DNA of 64,000 nt from Kosmotoga arenicorallina S304. Its GTDB lineage: Bacteria > Thermotogota > Thermotogae > Petrotogales > Kosmotogaceae. A program made the translations under genes and the position numbers. The first letter of the stretch is position 1. Each line of letters opens with the position of its first letter. The DNA is taken from the NCBI RefSeq assembly GCF_001636545.1, contig NZ_JFHK01000005.1:1-64000 (forward strand), given 5' to 3'. Below, in pieces: positions 38,631-46,413 of the stretch. Under the pieces are notes generated by a model. That model searched no databases, was not told where the DNA came from, and saw only the letters and a program-made list of their open reading frames with translations.

Positions 38631-39296
38631 ATGAACAAAAGGAAATTGCTGCTCGTTGAAGATGATCCACACATAAGCCGATTTCTAAAATTGGAACTTG
38701 AACATAATGGCTATGAATTGATTATATCAACCGCCGGGGATGAGGCTCTGGATCTGCTCGAAACAGAAGATGTGGACCTTGTCATTTTAGATGTTATGCT
38801 TCCGGGTATAGATGGATTTGGTGTATTGAGATATATAAGGGAAGAAATTTCTGAGGAATTGCCTGTAATAATGTTAACTGCTCGTAGCGAAGTCAACGAT
38901 AGAGTGAAGGGATTAAAAGGAGGGGCAGATGATTACGTAGTTAAGCCTTTTCATATTGAAGAACTATTAGCCAGAATAGAAACGCTTTTAAGGCGACAAA
39001 AGAAGACCAGAAAACTCGAATACGATGTCCTGATTATGGATGTAGATAGAAGAGAATTGACCCTTTCGGGCGAAAGCATTGAATTAAGTAAAACAGAATT
39101 TGAACTGTTAAGGGTACTTCTTGAAAACAAGGGAATCGTTTTATCAAAGGAAAAGCTCCTGGAACTTGTATGGGGTGCAGAAGACTGGGGAAATCCTAAT
39201 GTGGTAGAAGTTTATGTGAACTACTTGCGTAAAAAGCTGGGAAAGCATGGAAACTTGATTCACACAGTTAGGGGTGTGGGTTATGTCCTCAAATAA
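38631..39296 (+). CDS. OmpR/PhoB-family response regulator
   Basis: 221 aa. The receiver domain has acidic residues in LLVEDDPHIS, the phospho-acceptor Asp in DLVILDVMLPGIDGFG near residue 52, and the conserved Lys in DDYVVKPFHIEELLARIETLLRR (bases 38928-38996). A C-terminal winged-helix DNA-binding domain ends KLGKHGNLIHTVRGVGYVLK. ATG at 38631 is favoured over a GTG at 38622. It overlaps the sensor kinase gene by 14 bp. Target genes unknown. Confidence 0.94.
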   Translation: MNKRKLLLVEDDPHISRFLKLELEHNGYELIISTAGDEALDLLETEDVDLVILDVMLPGIDGFGVLRYIREEISEELPVIMLTARSEVNDRVKGLKGGADDYVVKPFHIEELLARIETLLRRQKKTRKLEYDVLIMDVDRRELTLSGESIELSKTEFELLRVLLENKGIVLSKEKLLELVWGAEDWGNPNVVEVYVNYLRKKLGKHGNLIHTVRGVGYVLK

Positions 39297-40611
39297 AAGC
39301 TCATTTATTTTTTCTCTTTCTACTGTTCTGACATTAAGCTTTATAGTGCTTTTAGTTCTTGTAATAGCTTTCATATCTATTTTTGTTTATCGTGTTTCAA
39401 CGGCGGTATTTATAAACAATTACTCTAAAGAATTGCTGAATTCTTATCGGGCTTTTTCAAATATGCCACAACGTGGCATTATGGGATCGCCCGGTTTCAT
39501 GGGCGGATGGCGAAATCAGCAATTGTACGAAAGCTTGTTTATCCAGATAGAAGATACAATTGTTAAGGATAACGATGAGATCGGTCTTCAAGAGTTCGCG
39601 AAAGGCCCAAGGATTACCAATGAAGATGGCAGAACCTATTTATTGTACGGGCTGATAGAAAATGGCGAAAAGCTAATAATTGGAACACATATGCTAGAAT
39701 ATGAAGTCTTTTTAAGTGCACTCAAAAAGACTCTTACAATGGGAATTCTTCTGGCCATTTTTTTATCAATGGCATTTGGAATAATTATGGGAAGAAGACT
39801 TGCAAAGCCCTTAAAAGAAATCTCATATGCGCTTCAAGACACCATCCTTACAGATTTATCTAAAAGAATAGAAATGAATTCCAGAGTGAAAGAAATCTAT
39901 GACTTGAAAGAGGCTTTGAACAGGGCGCTGAATAAGATAGAGGGGGCTTATAGGAGGCAGGAGCAATTTTCCTCCGATGTTGCTCACGAAATCCGTTCTC
40001 CTTTGACATCTATTGTCGGATTTTCAAGACTAATTAGCCGCTGGGGTATAAAAGACCCCGATATAGTAAGTGAAGCGGCCAAAAACATAACGGAAATCGC
40101 CGAAAGCATGATCACACTAACAGAGTCTCTGTTGTTTCTTGCAAAACCCGATTTGAAACCTGAGTTCAGTGCCGTGAATTTGAAGAAAGCTCTTGACGAA
40201 GTCCTGAGTCTACTGAGCTTTTCAGAGAACACCGAAATAAAAGTCAGGCTACCAGGTATAATTGTAATGACAGATGAGAAACTCATTCAACTTGTATTCA
40301 AAATTTTACTGGAAAACTCAATTAAACATGCACCCGGAAAGCCTATTGAAATTCTTTGGGAAAATGAAACCTCAACTTTGATATTTAAAGATTATGGCCC
40401 TGGAATACCCGAAAAAGATAAAGAAAAAATCTTCCAACGTTTTTATAAGGTGGACTCTTCCAGAACTGGTTCGGGTTACGGTCTGGGGCTATCAATACTC
40501 AAAAAAATTACAGATGTTCTCGGATTAACGCTTCGAGTTGACACTCCAGAAACCGGGGGCACGATGTTCTTTCTGGGAGGTTGGAATGAAGTTCATTCTA
40601 TGCGTGGTTGA
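39283..40611 (+). CDS. Sensor histidine kinase
   Basis: 442 aa. Two membrane helices (about 8-38 and 148-170) flank an external sensor region of about 110 residues that includes a Met/Gly-rich segment MPQRGIMGSPGFMGGW. Then comes a HAMP-like linker, a HisKA domain with His in DVAHEIRSPLTSI near residue 236, and an HATPase with GPGIPEKDKEKIFQRFYK and GSGYGLGLSILKK. ATG at 39283 has AGGGGTG upstream. Partner of the overlapping response regulator; the signal is unknown. Confidence 0.93.
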   Translation: MSSNKSSFIFSLSTVLTLSFIVLLVLVIAFISIFVYRVSTAVFINNYSKELLNSYRAFSNMPQRGIMGSPGFMGGWRNQQLYESLFIQIEDTIVKDNDEIGLQEFAKGPRITNEDGRTYLLYGLIENGEKLIIGTHMLEYEVFLSALKKTLTMGILLAIFLSMAFGIIMGRRLAKPLKEISYALQDTILTDLSKRIEMNSRVKEIYDLKEALNRALNKIEGAYRRQEQFSSDVAHEIRSPLTSIVGFSRLISRWGIKDPDIVSEAAKNITEIAESMITLTESLLFLAKPDLKPEFSAVNLKKALDEVLSLLSFSENTEIKVRLPGIIVMTDEKLIQLVFKILLENSIKHAPGKPIEILWENETSTLIFKDYGPGIPEKDKEKIFQRFYKVDSSRTGSGYGLGLSILKKITDVLGLTLRVDTPETGGTMFFLGGWNEVHSMRG

Positions 40612-42109
40612 AACCCTTTTGTTTTGGCTGATTATACCAATAATCTTTATCTTAACTGGTTCTTCACAGTCTGTGCTTATGAGTACTTTGGGATGGATAA
40701 CAGCATCTTCAGGAATTCTTCTGGCTATCTATTCCTCATTGGTGTTTCTTTTTCATGGTGGTGGAGCTCCTTATCATCTTTACGCCCCTAAAAAACTGGT
40801 TATTTCAGGTCCGTACAGATTTTTAAGGCATCCCTTATATTCTGCGTATCTACTTTTTCTCACGGGATTACTCATAGTATTTTGGAGCTATATGGGGCTT
40901 GTGCTTTTTACTGCGGTTGGAATTTTCATTATTCTATATACCTTTCTCTTTGAGGAAAGAAAAACAAAGGATAAGTTTAAAGAGTTTGCTGAATATGCAA
41001 AAAAAGTACCTGCCTTTATTCCATTGCCAAATAGGAGTATTCCCTTCGATTATTCCCGTTGCGTTCCCTGGCAGTACATTTTTACCAACCTTTTGATGAA
41101 AGTTCTCGTCCAGATTATCGTATGGCCCAAAGTAGTTAACAGAAAAGCCCTGAATTCAAAAGGGCCATATGTGCTGGCGATTCTTCATCAAACGCATTAT
41201 GATGGTCCTCTCATATATTATGCCGTCAATAGGTATTTCAGATTTGTCAGCACTGCGTTGTATTTTGACAGGATTCCATTTATGAGGAAAATCGGAATCA
41301 TACCGGTAAAAAGATATACAGTAGATTTTATGGCTATGAAGAGAATAATCGAAACAATAAGAAATGGCTTCGATATTGGCATAGCACCTGAAGCAGCTCG
41401 CACCTGGGATGGCAAACCAATTTGCATCAGGAGGGAAATCTGGAAGCTCCTCAGAAAACTGAGCATTCCCGTTATTCCCGTGAAGTTCTATGGTATACAG
41501 CGCTTGTGGCCAAGATGGTCAAACAGGATTAAGCTGGGAAGGGCCATTGTCGAATTTGGTAACCCCATTTCCCCTAAAGACCAGCGTTTCGAAGAAAAAG
41601 TCAAAGAGTTTTTGGCTAAACCCGATCCCAGTTTCGACCTTCCTTATAGGGATTACAGGGACATCGAAAAACTTCTATGGAGATGTCCAGAATGCGGTGC
41701 TATTGGCTCCATACGTAGCAAAAAACACACCTTTTATTGCAGCAAATGCGGTAAAAAACACACAAAGCCAACGGTTAACGAGGTTATTGCTTTACATGAA
41801 AATATAAAGCTGGATAACATGCCTGTTGAATTCCCCGTTACTGATTGCGTTCTTTTTAAGGGGATTAAGGTTACAGGGACAATATATGAGAATAGAATGG
41901 AACTTGGTGATAAAGTGATATACTTTGATGAATTGCGTGCTTCATCTATCGAGAGGAATGAAGAAAATATATTCGGGACTCCCGATGAACTTATAAGATT
42001 TATCCCGGAGACTTCTCCACTTATGTGGAAAGAAATTGTTGACTACCAGGTCAGATTTGCCCTTGGAAATGAAAACTTTCATACGTATTATTGGGATATA
42101 AATTGCTGA
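40586..42109 (+). CDS. Fusion: ICMT/PEMT-like membrane methyltransferase, PlsC acyltransferase and zinc ribbon
   Basis: 507 aa. Residues about 1-155 hold several membrane helices and a PEMT/ICMT signature, SGPYRFLRHPLYSAYLLFLTG, with the later FEERKTKDKFKEFAEYAKKVP, typical of small SAM-dependent membrane methyltransferases. From about 180 there is a PlsC-type acyltransferase with the HxxxxD motif HQTHYD near 201 and an EAARTWDGKP segment where the EGTRS-like motif lies. A four-Cys zinc ribbon (CPECG...CSKCG) follows at about 366-390, then a C-terminal domain of unknown type. ATG at 40586, with GGGAGG upstream, overlaps the kinase gene by 26 bp. It probably modifies membrane lipids under control of the two-component system. 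Confidence 0.78.
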   Translation: MKFILCVVETLLFWLIIPIIFILTGSSQSVLMSTLGWITASSGILLAIYSSLVFLFHGGGAPYHLYAPKKLVISGPYRFLRHPLYSAYLLFLTGLLIVFWSYMGLVLFTAVGIFIILYTFLFEERKTKDKFKEFAEYAKKVPAFIPLPNRSIPFDYSRCVPWQYIFTNLLMKVLVQIIVWPKVVNRKALNSKGPYVLAILHQTHYDGPLIYYAVNRYFRFVSTALYFDRIPFMRKIGIIPVKRYTVDFMAMKRIIETIRNGFDIGIAPEAARTWDGKPICIRREIWKLLRKLSIPVIPVKFYGIQRLWPRWSNRIKLGRAIVEFGNPISPKDQRFEEKVKEFLAKPDPSFDLPYRDYRDIEKLLWRCPECGAIGSIRSKKHTFYCSKCGKKHTKPTVNEVIALHENIKLDNMPVEFPVTDCVLFKGIKVTGTIYENRMELGDKVIYFDELRASSIERNEENIFGTPDELIRFIPETSPLMWKEIVDYQVRFALGNENFHTYYWDINC

Positions 42110-42113
42110 ATTA

Positions 42114-43055
42114 TCATTTTCCGCTTTTTAAGAAAAGGAGAAATTGAATAGTCTTAAACAAAATTGTATTGAGCACAGTGTAAAATCCTGCTCTTATCTT
42201 GGATCTTGTGGGAAAACTAATAACATTCTGATATTCTTTACAATCTCCATTGTCATTCCAGGATTCGTATTCAAATCCCTTTAAAATCACTGCAGGTGTA
42301 AGTTGAGTATTTCCACCCATTACAGCACCTGCAATCGCAGCAACAGCATCCACAGTGACCATGTTTCCACCAAATTTATTGGGTTTGAACAAGTCAGGTC
42401 CCGATTCATTGATGGTAATAGGATAAATACCGGAACAACCGATACAAACATCAAGAGCACCGGTTCTATTTAGAACCGATAATGTATCTGTAATTATTAC
42501 CGCGATTTCTTTGTTGAAAACATTTTTGAAATGATCTTTGATTTTCTTTGCTGAAAGACATGGATTTTCTGGTAAAGGCGCTAAAAATCCATCGGGTATA
42601 TTTGAACCATCAATTCCCGCATTATCAAAAATAAGCCCCAATCTGGAGGTCATTGGGACATTTATAAAATTCTTTTTCAACATCTCTTGTGTTGCATTAA
42701 TATTCCTTGAATGCTTTAGATAAAAATTCCGAATGAATCTATCGTTCATTATCTTCCTTAGCGGAACTATACCAAGAACTTTGCCTTCCCTGAAAACCAG
42801 TTCAAGCCTTTGAGGATCCATTGAAAATAGCCTTGCAAGAAATTTAATGCGCTTTCTGGGCTTTATTGAGGAAATATCAACCGTATTTCCCTCAAGCAAA
42901 GAAACAATTTTGGATGTAACAACCAATATGTCTTTGTTTTCAAGGGTAATGTCATTTTTCTTAAGCTCTTCTGCCAGCCTCTGTTCTAAAGATGAATCAC
43001 TGGCATCTGAAGGAACAACCGGTTTTGAAAAACGAATGGGTATAATTTTGACCAC
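42114..43055 (-). CDS. CofE/F420-glutamate-ligase-family protein, copy 1
   Basis: 313 aa. Matches the F420-0:gamma-glutamyl ligase fold (PF01996): DILVVTSKIVSLLEG near residue 43, NAGIDGSNIPDGF near 145, AVIITDTLSVLNRTGALDVCIG near 188-209 and AAIAGAVMGGNTQLTPAVILKG near 240. CIGCSG replaces the IGVAG-type loop seen in archaeal CofE. It ends in a hydrophobic, possibly amphipathic segment. GTG start at 43055 with GGGAGG upstream. The next gene upstream is a paralogue. No other F420 genes are visible, so the substrate may not be F420. Confidence 0.75.
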   Translation of the reverse strand: MVKIIPIRFSKPVVPSDASDSSLEQRLAEELKKNDITLENKDILVVTSKIVSLLEGNTVDISSIKPRKRIKFLARLFSMDPQRLELVFREGKVLGIVPLRKIMNDRFIRNFYLKHSRNINATQEMLKKNFINVPMTSRLGLIFDNAGIDGSNIPDGFLAPLPENPCLSAKKIKDHFKNVFNKEIAVIITDTLSVLNRTGALDVCIGCSGIYPITINESGPDLFKPNKFGGNMVTVDAVAAIAGAVMGGNTQLTPAVILKGFEYESWNDNGDCKEYQNVISFPTRSKIRAGFYTVLNTILFKTIQFLLFLKSGK

Positions 43056-43105
43056 TTTGATTTTCCTCCCTGGATTGCGAACAATTTAAGCGAACTTCAG
43101 AAAGA

Positions 43106-44038
43106 TCATTTTTTGCTTTTCAAGAACAACAACCACTGGAGCAACTTGAACGAAAAAGTTGTAAGTACAGTCAAAAATGCTCCCCGGATCTTTGAGCCAG
43201 CTGGATAATAAATAATATTTTCAATAGGTTCTTCATCATCCCAGTATTCATAAGAAAGCCCCCTAATGATTGCAGCTGGTGTCATTTCATCAGTTGCTCC
43301 CATTACACTTCCAGCAATGGCTGCGATGGAATCGATGATCAAATCATTCCCCCCTGCAGCTTTTTTACCATAAATATCGACATGAGCTTCGTTCTTAATA
43401 ATGGGAAATATACCGGAACAACCAATACATATGTCATTTGAGCCAACGCGCCTTGGAGAGTAAAGGGTATCAGTAACAATAACTGCAACTTTTTTGCCCG
43501 TTACTTTTTCTATACCAAGTCTTATGCTTCTGGCGGTTTTAGAAGGATCTCTTGGAAGCAACGTCACATATCCATCCGGAGTGTTTGTCGTATCAATACC
43601 GGCACTGTCAAAGAGCAAGTTTAGTTTTCTCACCATTGCAAGGTTAGAAAACCTTTCATTAAGAAATTTCAGGCTGGCCTCGGGATCCAATGACAATTTC
43701 AATTGCTGATTCAACAATTGTTTGTTCCTGGCTATCATTTTCTGTGGCAAAACAGCAACAATCGGTCCTTCTTGAAAAATTAGCTCAAGAATAATAGGAT
43801 CAAATTTAAACAATCTGGCAAGCACTTTAACCCTTTTTCTTGGTTTTATCGCAGATCGCTTTATGGTTCTATTCTCAAACAAAGATAATACCTTTGAAGT
43901 AACCACAATAATATCCCCATCATTTAATTTCATTCCGTTTTTTCCAATTTCAGAGAGCAGGAGATCCTCAAAGTTACCTTTTTCCTTTATTCCGGGAAGA
44001 ACGGGTTCTGAAAAGCGAACTGGATGTATTTGCACCAC
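43106..44038 (-). CDS. CofE/F420-glutamate-ligase-family protein, copy 2
   Basis: 310 aa, colinear with the downstream paralogue: VQIHPVRFSEPVLPG at the N-terminus, DIIVVTSKVLSLFENR near 39, DSAGIDTTNTPDGY near 143, AVIVTDTLYSPRRVGSNDICIG near 188 and AAIAGSVMGATDEMTPAAIIRG near 239. It keeps more of the ligase consensus (RRxG..D) than copy 1 and shares CIGCSG and the hydrophobic C-terminus. GTG at 44038 is chosen because GGAGGTGG precedes it and it aligns with the start of copy 1; the frame opens upstream to 44068. Function unproven. Confidence 0.75.
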   Translation of the reverse strand: MVQIHPVRFSEPVLPGIKEKGNFEDLLLSEIGKNGMKLNDGDIIVVTSKVLSLFENRTIKRSAIKPRKRVKVLARLFKFDPIILELIFQEGPIVAVLPQKMIARNKQLLNQQLKLSLDPEASLKFLNERFSNLAMVRKLNLLFDSAGIDTTNTPDGYVTLLPRDPSKTARSIRLGIEKVTGKKVAVIVTDTLYSPRRVGSNDICIGCSGIFPIIKNEAHVDIYGKKAAGGNDLIIDSIAAIAGSVMGATDEMTPAAIIRGLSYEYWDDEEPIENIIYYPAGSKIRGAFLTVLTTFSFKLLQWLLFLKSKK

Positions 44039-44108
44039 AGATAACCACCTCCGGAGAATAATACACAAGATTTTATCATGAAAGCACAGATGGTTGTTTA
44101 TTGGGTGG

Positions 44109-44138
44109 TTGAAAGAAAGAATGAACCCGTGTTAAAAT
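44109..44138 (+). promoter_or_regulatory. Promoter of tRNA-Cys
   Basis: TTGAAA (44109-44114), 18-bp spacer, TAAAAT (44133-44138), placing the start a few bases before the mature 5' end at 44150. Confidence 0.6.
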
Positions 44139-44149
44139 ATTTACAGCGA

Positions 44150-44226
44150 GGCGACGTAGCCAAGGGGTCAAAGGCGGAGGTCTGCAAAATCTCTACTCGA
44201 GGGTTCAAATCCCTCCGTCGCCTCCA
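44150..44226 (+). tRNA. tRNA-Cys (GCA)
   Basis: Cloverleaf with acceptor stem GGCGACG/CGTCGCC, anticodon loop CTGCAAA giving anticodon GCA, T arm GAGGGTTCAAATCCCTC, discriminator T and encoded CCA. Followed by a run of seven T residues and an imperfect hairpin near 44253-44275. Confidence 0.95.
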
Positions 44227-44336
44227 TTTTTTTAACAATATATAATCAGGAGAAGGCCGTAATGGGGCTTTTTCTTTTTTATACTGATCTGAAATAAGTC
44301 CGGGAAGAGTGTGTTAAGGCAAACGGGTGAATTCAA

Positions 44337-44818
44337 ATGAAGGGAATTTTTTTAACAGGAGATAAAGGTATAGGCAAGAGCAGTATTGTAAAAAAGCTCA
44401 TGCGTTTTTTCCGAGTTGTGGCTTTTTGACTTTTTTCGATCCTTCAAGAAATGAGTTGTTTCTAAAAATAATCAATGGTCAAAGCTTTTTAATTGCTAAA
44501 AGGAATGCAAAGGGAAAAATGGAACCGATGAAAGCAGGCTTCGATTCAGCCGCTCAAAAACTGGCGGAAATCAGTCCGAATGACAAATTACTTATAATAG
44601 ATGAGCTCGGTTTTCTCGAACTTTGCTGTGAAAAATTTCAGAAGGAAGTTAAAAACCTCCTCCTGAAATCACGAACATTTTTATGTGTCATCCAGCAGGG
44701 GAAGAATGAATTTACCAAATCACTGTTTGATATAGAAGATACGACGTTAATTACAGTTACAAAAGCCAATAGAAATCATCTGGTAAATTGGCTTATAGAA
44801 AAAATCGGAAATTCATAG
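44337..44818 (+). pseudogene. THEP1-type P-loop NTPase split by a -1 frameshift
   Basis: The first frame (ATG 44337) encodes GIFLTGDKGIGKSSIVKKLM, a Walker A of the NTPase_1/THEP1 family, and stops at 44427-44429. The second frame (in register from at least 44405, open to 44818) gives SCGFLTFFDPSRNE..., the family's Gly-Phe-x-Thr segment, Walker B LLIIDELGFLEL, and a normal C-terminus ITVTKANRNHLVNWLIEKI. The frames join at six T residues (44405-44410) within T TTT TTC, read CGT TTT TTC. Joined, the product is about 160 aa, near family size. Loss of one T, a sequencing error or programmed -1 slippage all fit. Confidence 0.75.
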
Positions 44819-44826
44819 CAATTTCC

Positions 44827-45534
44827 CTATTTTATAAAAATTCCGATAGTCGCAAGCACTCCAATAAGTAACAATGAAATCATATAAATCCTCATCTGAG
44901 AACTTATACTGTCTATATCTTTGCTCAATCTGTTGAGTTCAGAGGTATTAGTCTTCACCGTATCCTTCATTTCAGAAAGGTTTGCCTCTTTTAGCTCTGA
45001 TTCAAGTTTTTCAATTTTTTCTTCGTGGCTGTTGATCACCAGTGAAATCCCGTTTATGTTTTCTTCAATGGTTTTTACAGCGGTTTCTATTTCGTCCAGC
45101 TTCATTGAAAGTTCTGATAAATGCTTATCAACTTCATTTACTCTCAAATCATATTTTTCCAGAAATCTGGTGAAATTTTCTTCCATTTCTTGAGCAACCC
45201 GCAAACTGAGTTCAGCCTTATTTGAGAACTCTGAGAAATGTTTTTCCATGGCCTCAAGGTCTAAAGCAATTTTATTGAGCTCGGTAACAAGTGGTATTTT
45301 GGACTCGTCTGTATAGTCCAGCAGCTTATTGATCATCACAGCCATTTCAAAACGTGTAACGGGCGTAATGCCTTCAAATTTTTCTGCATCATCATAAACT
45401 GCTGTAAATATCCCGCTATTAACCGCTCTTTGAATAGCAGCGTAATAAGGATTATCAGCAGAAATATCTGTGTAAAAAGCAAAGCCAATCCCAGCAACTG
45501 CTAAAACGATCAGTAAAATCAGATTCTTTTTCAC
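44827..45534 (-). CDS. SLH-domain, coiled-coil, C-terminally anchored envelope protein (Omp-alpha type)
   Basis: 235 aa. Signal peptide (LILLIVLAVAGIGFAF), one SLH domain (YTDISADNPYYAAIQRAV near residue 22 and GITPVTRFEMAVMINKLL near 55), a heptad-rich coiled coil (about 80-210) and a terminal membrane helix (MISLLLIGVLATIGIFI). Thermotoga Omp-alpha has this order and bridges peptidoglycan (through SLH) and the outer membrane (through its C-terminal anchor), but is longer. ATG at 45534. A short version of the periplasmic spacer is the likely role. Confidence 0.82.
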   Translation of the reverse strand: MKKNLILLIVLAVAGIGFAFYTDISADNPYYAAIQRAVNSGIFTAVYDDAEKFEGITPVTRFEMAVMINKLLDYTDESKIPLVTELNKIALDLEAMEKHFSEFSNKAELSLRVAQEMEENFTRFLEKYDLRVNEVDKHLSELSMKLDEIETAVKTIEENINGISLVINSHEEKIEKLESELKEANLSEMKDTVKTNTSELNRLSKDIDSISSQMRIYMISLLLIGVLATIGIFIK

Positions 45535-45636
45535 TGTGATCCCCCCTTAAAAATCTCGATTCTATTATACATCTTTGGATATTATGTTCAAAAATGAGAA
45601 CTAAACATGATTGCAATTCTGAAGGGAATTCTTTGC

Positions 45637-45665
45637 TTGACATTTCCGGCATTCTATCATATAAT
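45637..45665 (+). promoter_or_regulatory. Promoter of tRNA-Gln
   Basis: Perfect TTGACA (45637-45642), 17-bp spacer, TATAAT (45660-45665), 12 bp before the mature tRNA. Confidence 0.9.
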
Positions 45666-45676
45666 TTAGCTGATTT

Positions 45677-45750
45677 TGGGAGGTCGTCTAATGGTAGGAC
45701 AGTGGACTCTGGATCCACCGGTGGAGGTTCGAGTCCTCCCCTCCCAGCCA
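45677..45750 (+). tRNA. tRNA-Gln (CTG)
   Basis: Acceptor stem TGGGAGG/CCTCCCA, anticodon stem GTGGA/TCCAC around loop CTCTGGA (anticodon CTG), T arm with GGTTCGAGTCC, discriminator G and encoded CCA. Confidence 0.95.
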
Positions 45751-45752
45751 GA

Positions 45753-45778
45753 AGAGGGCAAAAGCCCTCTTTTATTTT
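45753..45778 (+). terminator. Intrinsic terminator of tRNA-Gln
   Basis: Perfect 7-bp stem AGAGGGC/GCCCTCT (45753-45759 and 45764-45770) with AAAA loop, followed by TTTATTTT. It overlaps the last codons of comF on the other strand. Confidence 0.88.
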
Positions 45779-46413
45779 GTGCGCGCAACTGAAAATATCT
45801 TCAAATCTTCAACACCCGCTGATTCCAGAAGCTTAGCACAACTTCTAATTGTTGAGCCCGTAGTAATAACATCATCGAAGAGGATAACTTTTTTGGGCAG
45901 GTTTTTTATCCTGAGCGAAAATTTCCCTTCCGCAGCAGCTTTTCGTTCTTCCTTTGTAAGTGAAGCTTGAGGAAGCACTGATTTGGCGACGGTGATAGCA
46001 TTTATTACTCTGTAATTTGCCATTCTTCGGAGCTTTCGGAGCACAAGGCTGTTAGTATCAAAACCTCTTTCCCTGAGTGCTTGTATAGTAGTCGGTACAC
46101 TTATGATGGCATAGTCTCTGCCTGCACCTGGCAAGCTTTGGTCAAGAAGATTCAATAGCCATCCTGCAATGAGTTTTGAAAGACGCCAGCGTTTGCCGAA
46201 TTTGTAGGCTCTTATCACATCGCTTACTGGTGGTTCATACCACCAGTAGCTTCTAACTGGAAGGCCATCCACTGAAAGCTCATAGGGGATGGGACCCTTT
46301 ATCAGGCATTTGCATGAATCGCATAAAAACTCGCTGACAGCGATTCTATTTCCACAACTAAGACATGCATTTGGGAAAAAACAACCTGCTAATTCAATGA
46401 GTTTCACAGCCAT
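45772..46413 (-). CDS. comF: ComF-family phosphoribosyltransferase-like protein
   Basis: 213 aa. An N-terminal zinc-finger motif (CLSCGNR...CDSCKC near residues 17-35) is followed by a phosphoribosyltransferase-type fold with the PRPP loop KVILFDDVITTGSTI near 175. ComF proteins are associated with natural transformation. It overlaps the end of the helicase gene by 10 bp, so ComF and the DinG-like helicase are translated from one mRNA, which fits a DNA-uptake or repair context. Confidence 0.9.
   Translation of the reverse strand: MAVKLIELAGCFFPNACLSCGNRIAVSEFLCDSCKCLIKGPIPYELSVDGLPVRSYWWYEPPVSDVIRAYKFGKRWRLSKLIAGWLLNLLDQSLPGAGRDYAIISVPTTIQALRERGFDTNSLVLRKLRRMANYRVINAITVAKSVLPQASLTKEERKAAAEGKFSLRIKNLPKKVILFDDVITTGSTIRSCAKLLESAGVEDLKIFSVARTK

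Noticed and set aside
44227-44336. Riboswitch between tRNA-Cys and the NTPase gene
   Set aside because: Only an imperfect hairpin with a T run is present, which fits a tRNA terminator; no conserved aptamer core was recognised.
44424-44432. Selenocysteine-type read-through of the TGA in the THEP1-like gene
   Set aside because: Reading through TGA stays in the wrong frame; the downstream homology is in the -1 frame, so a frameshift is required.
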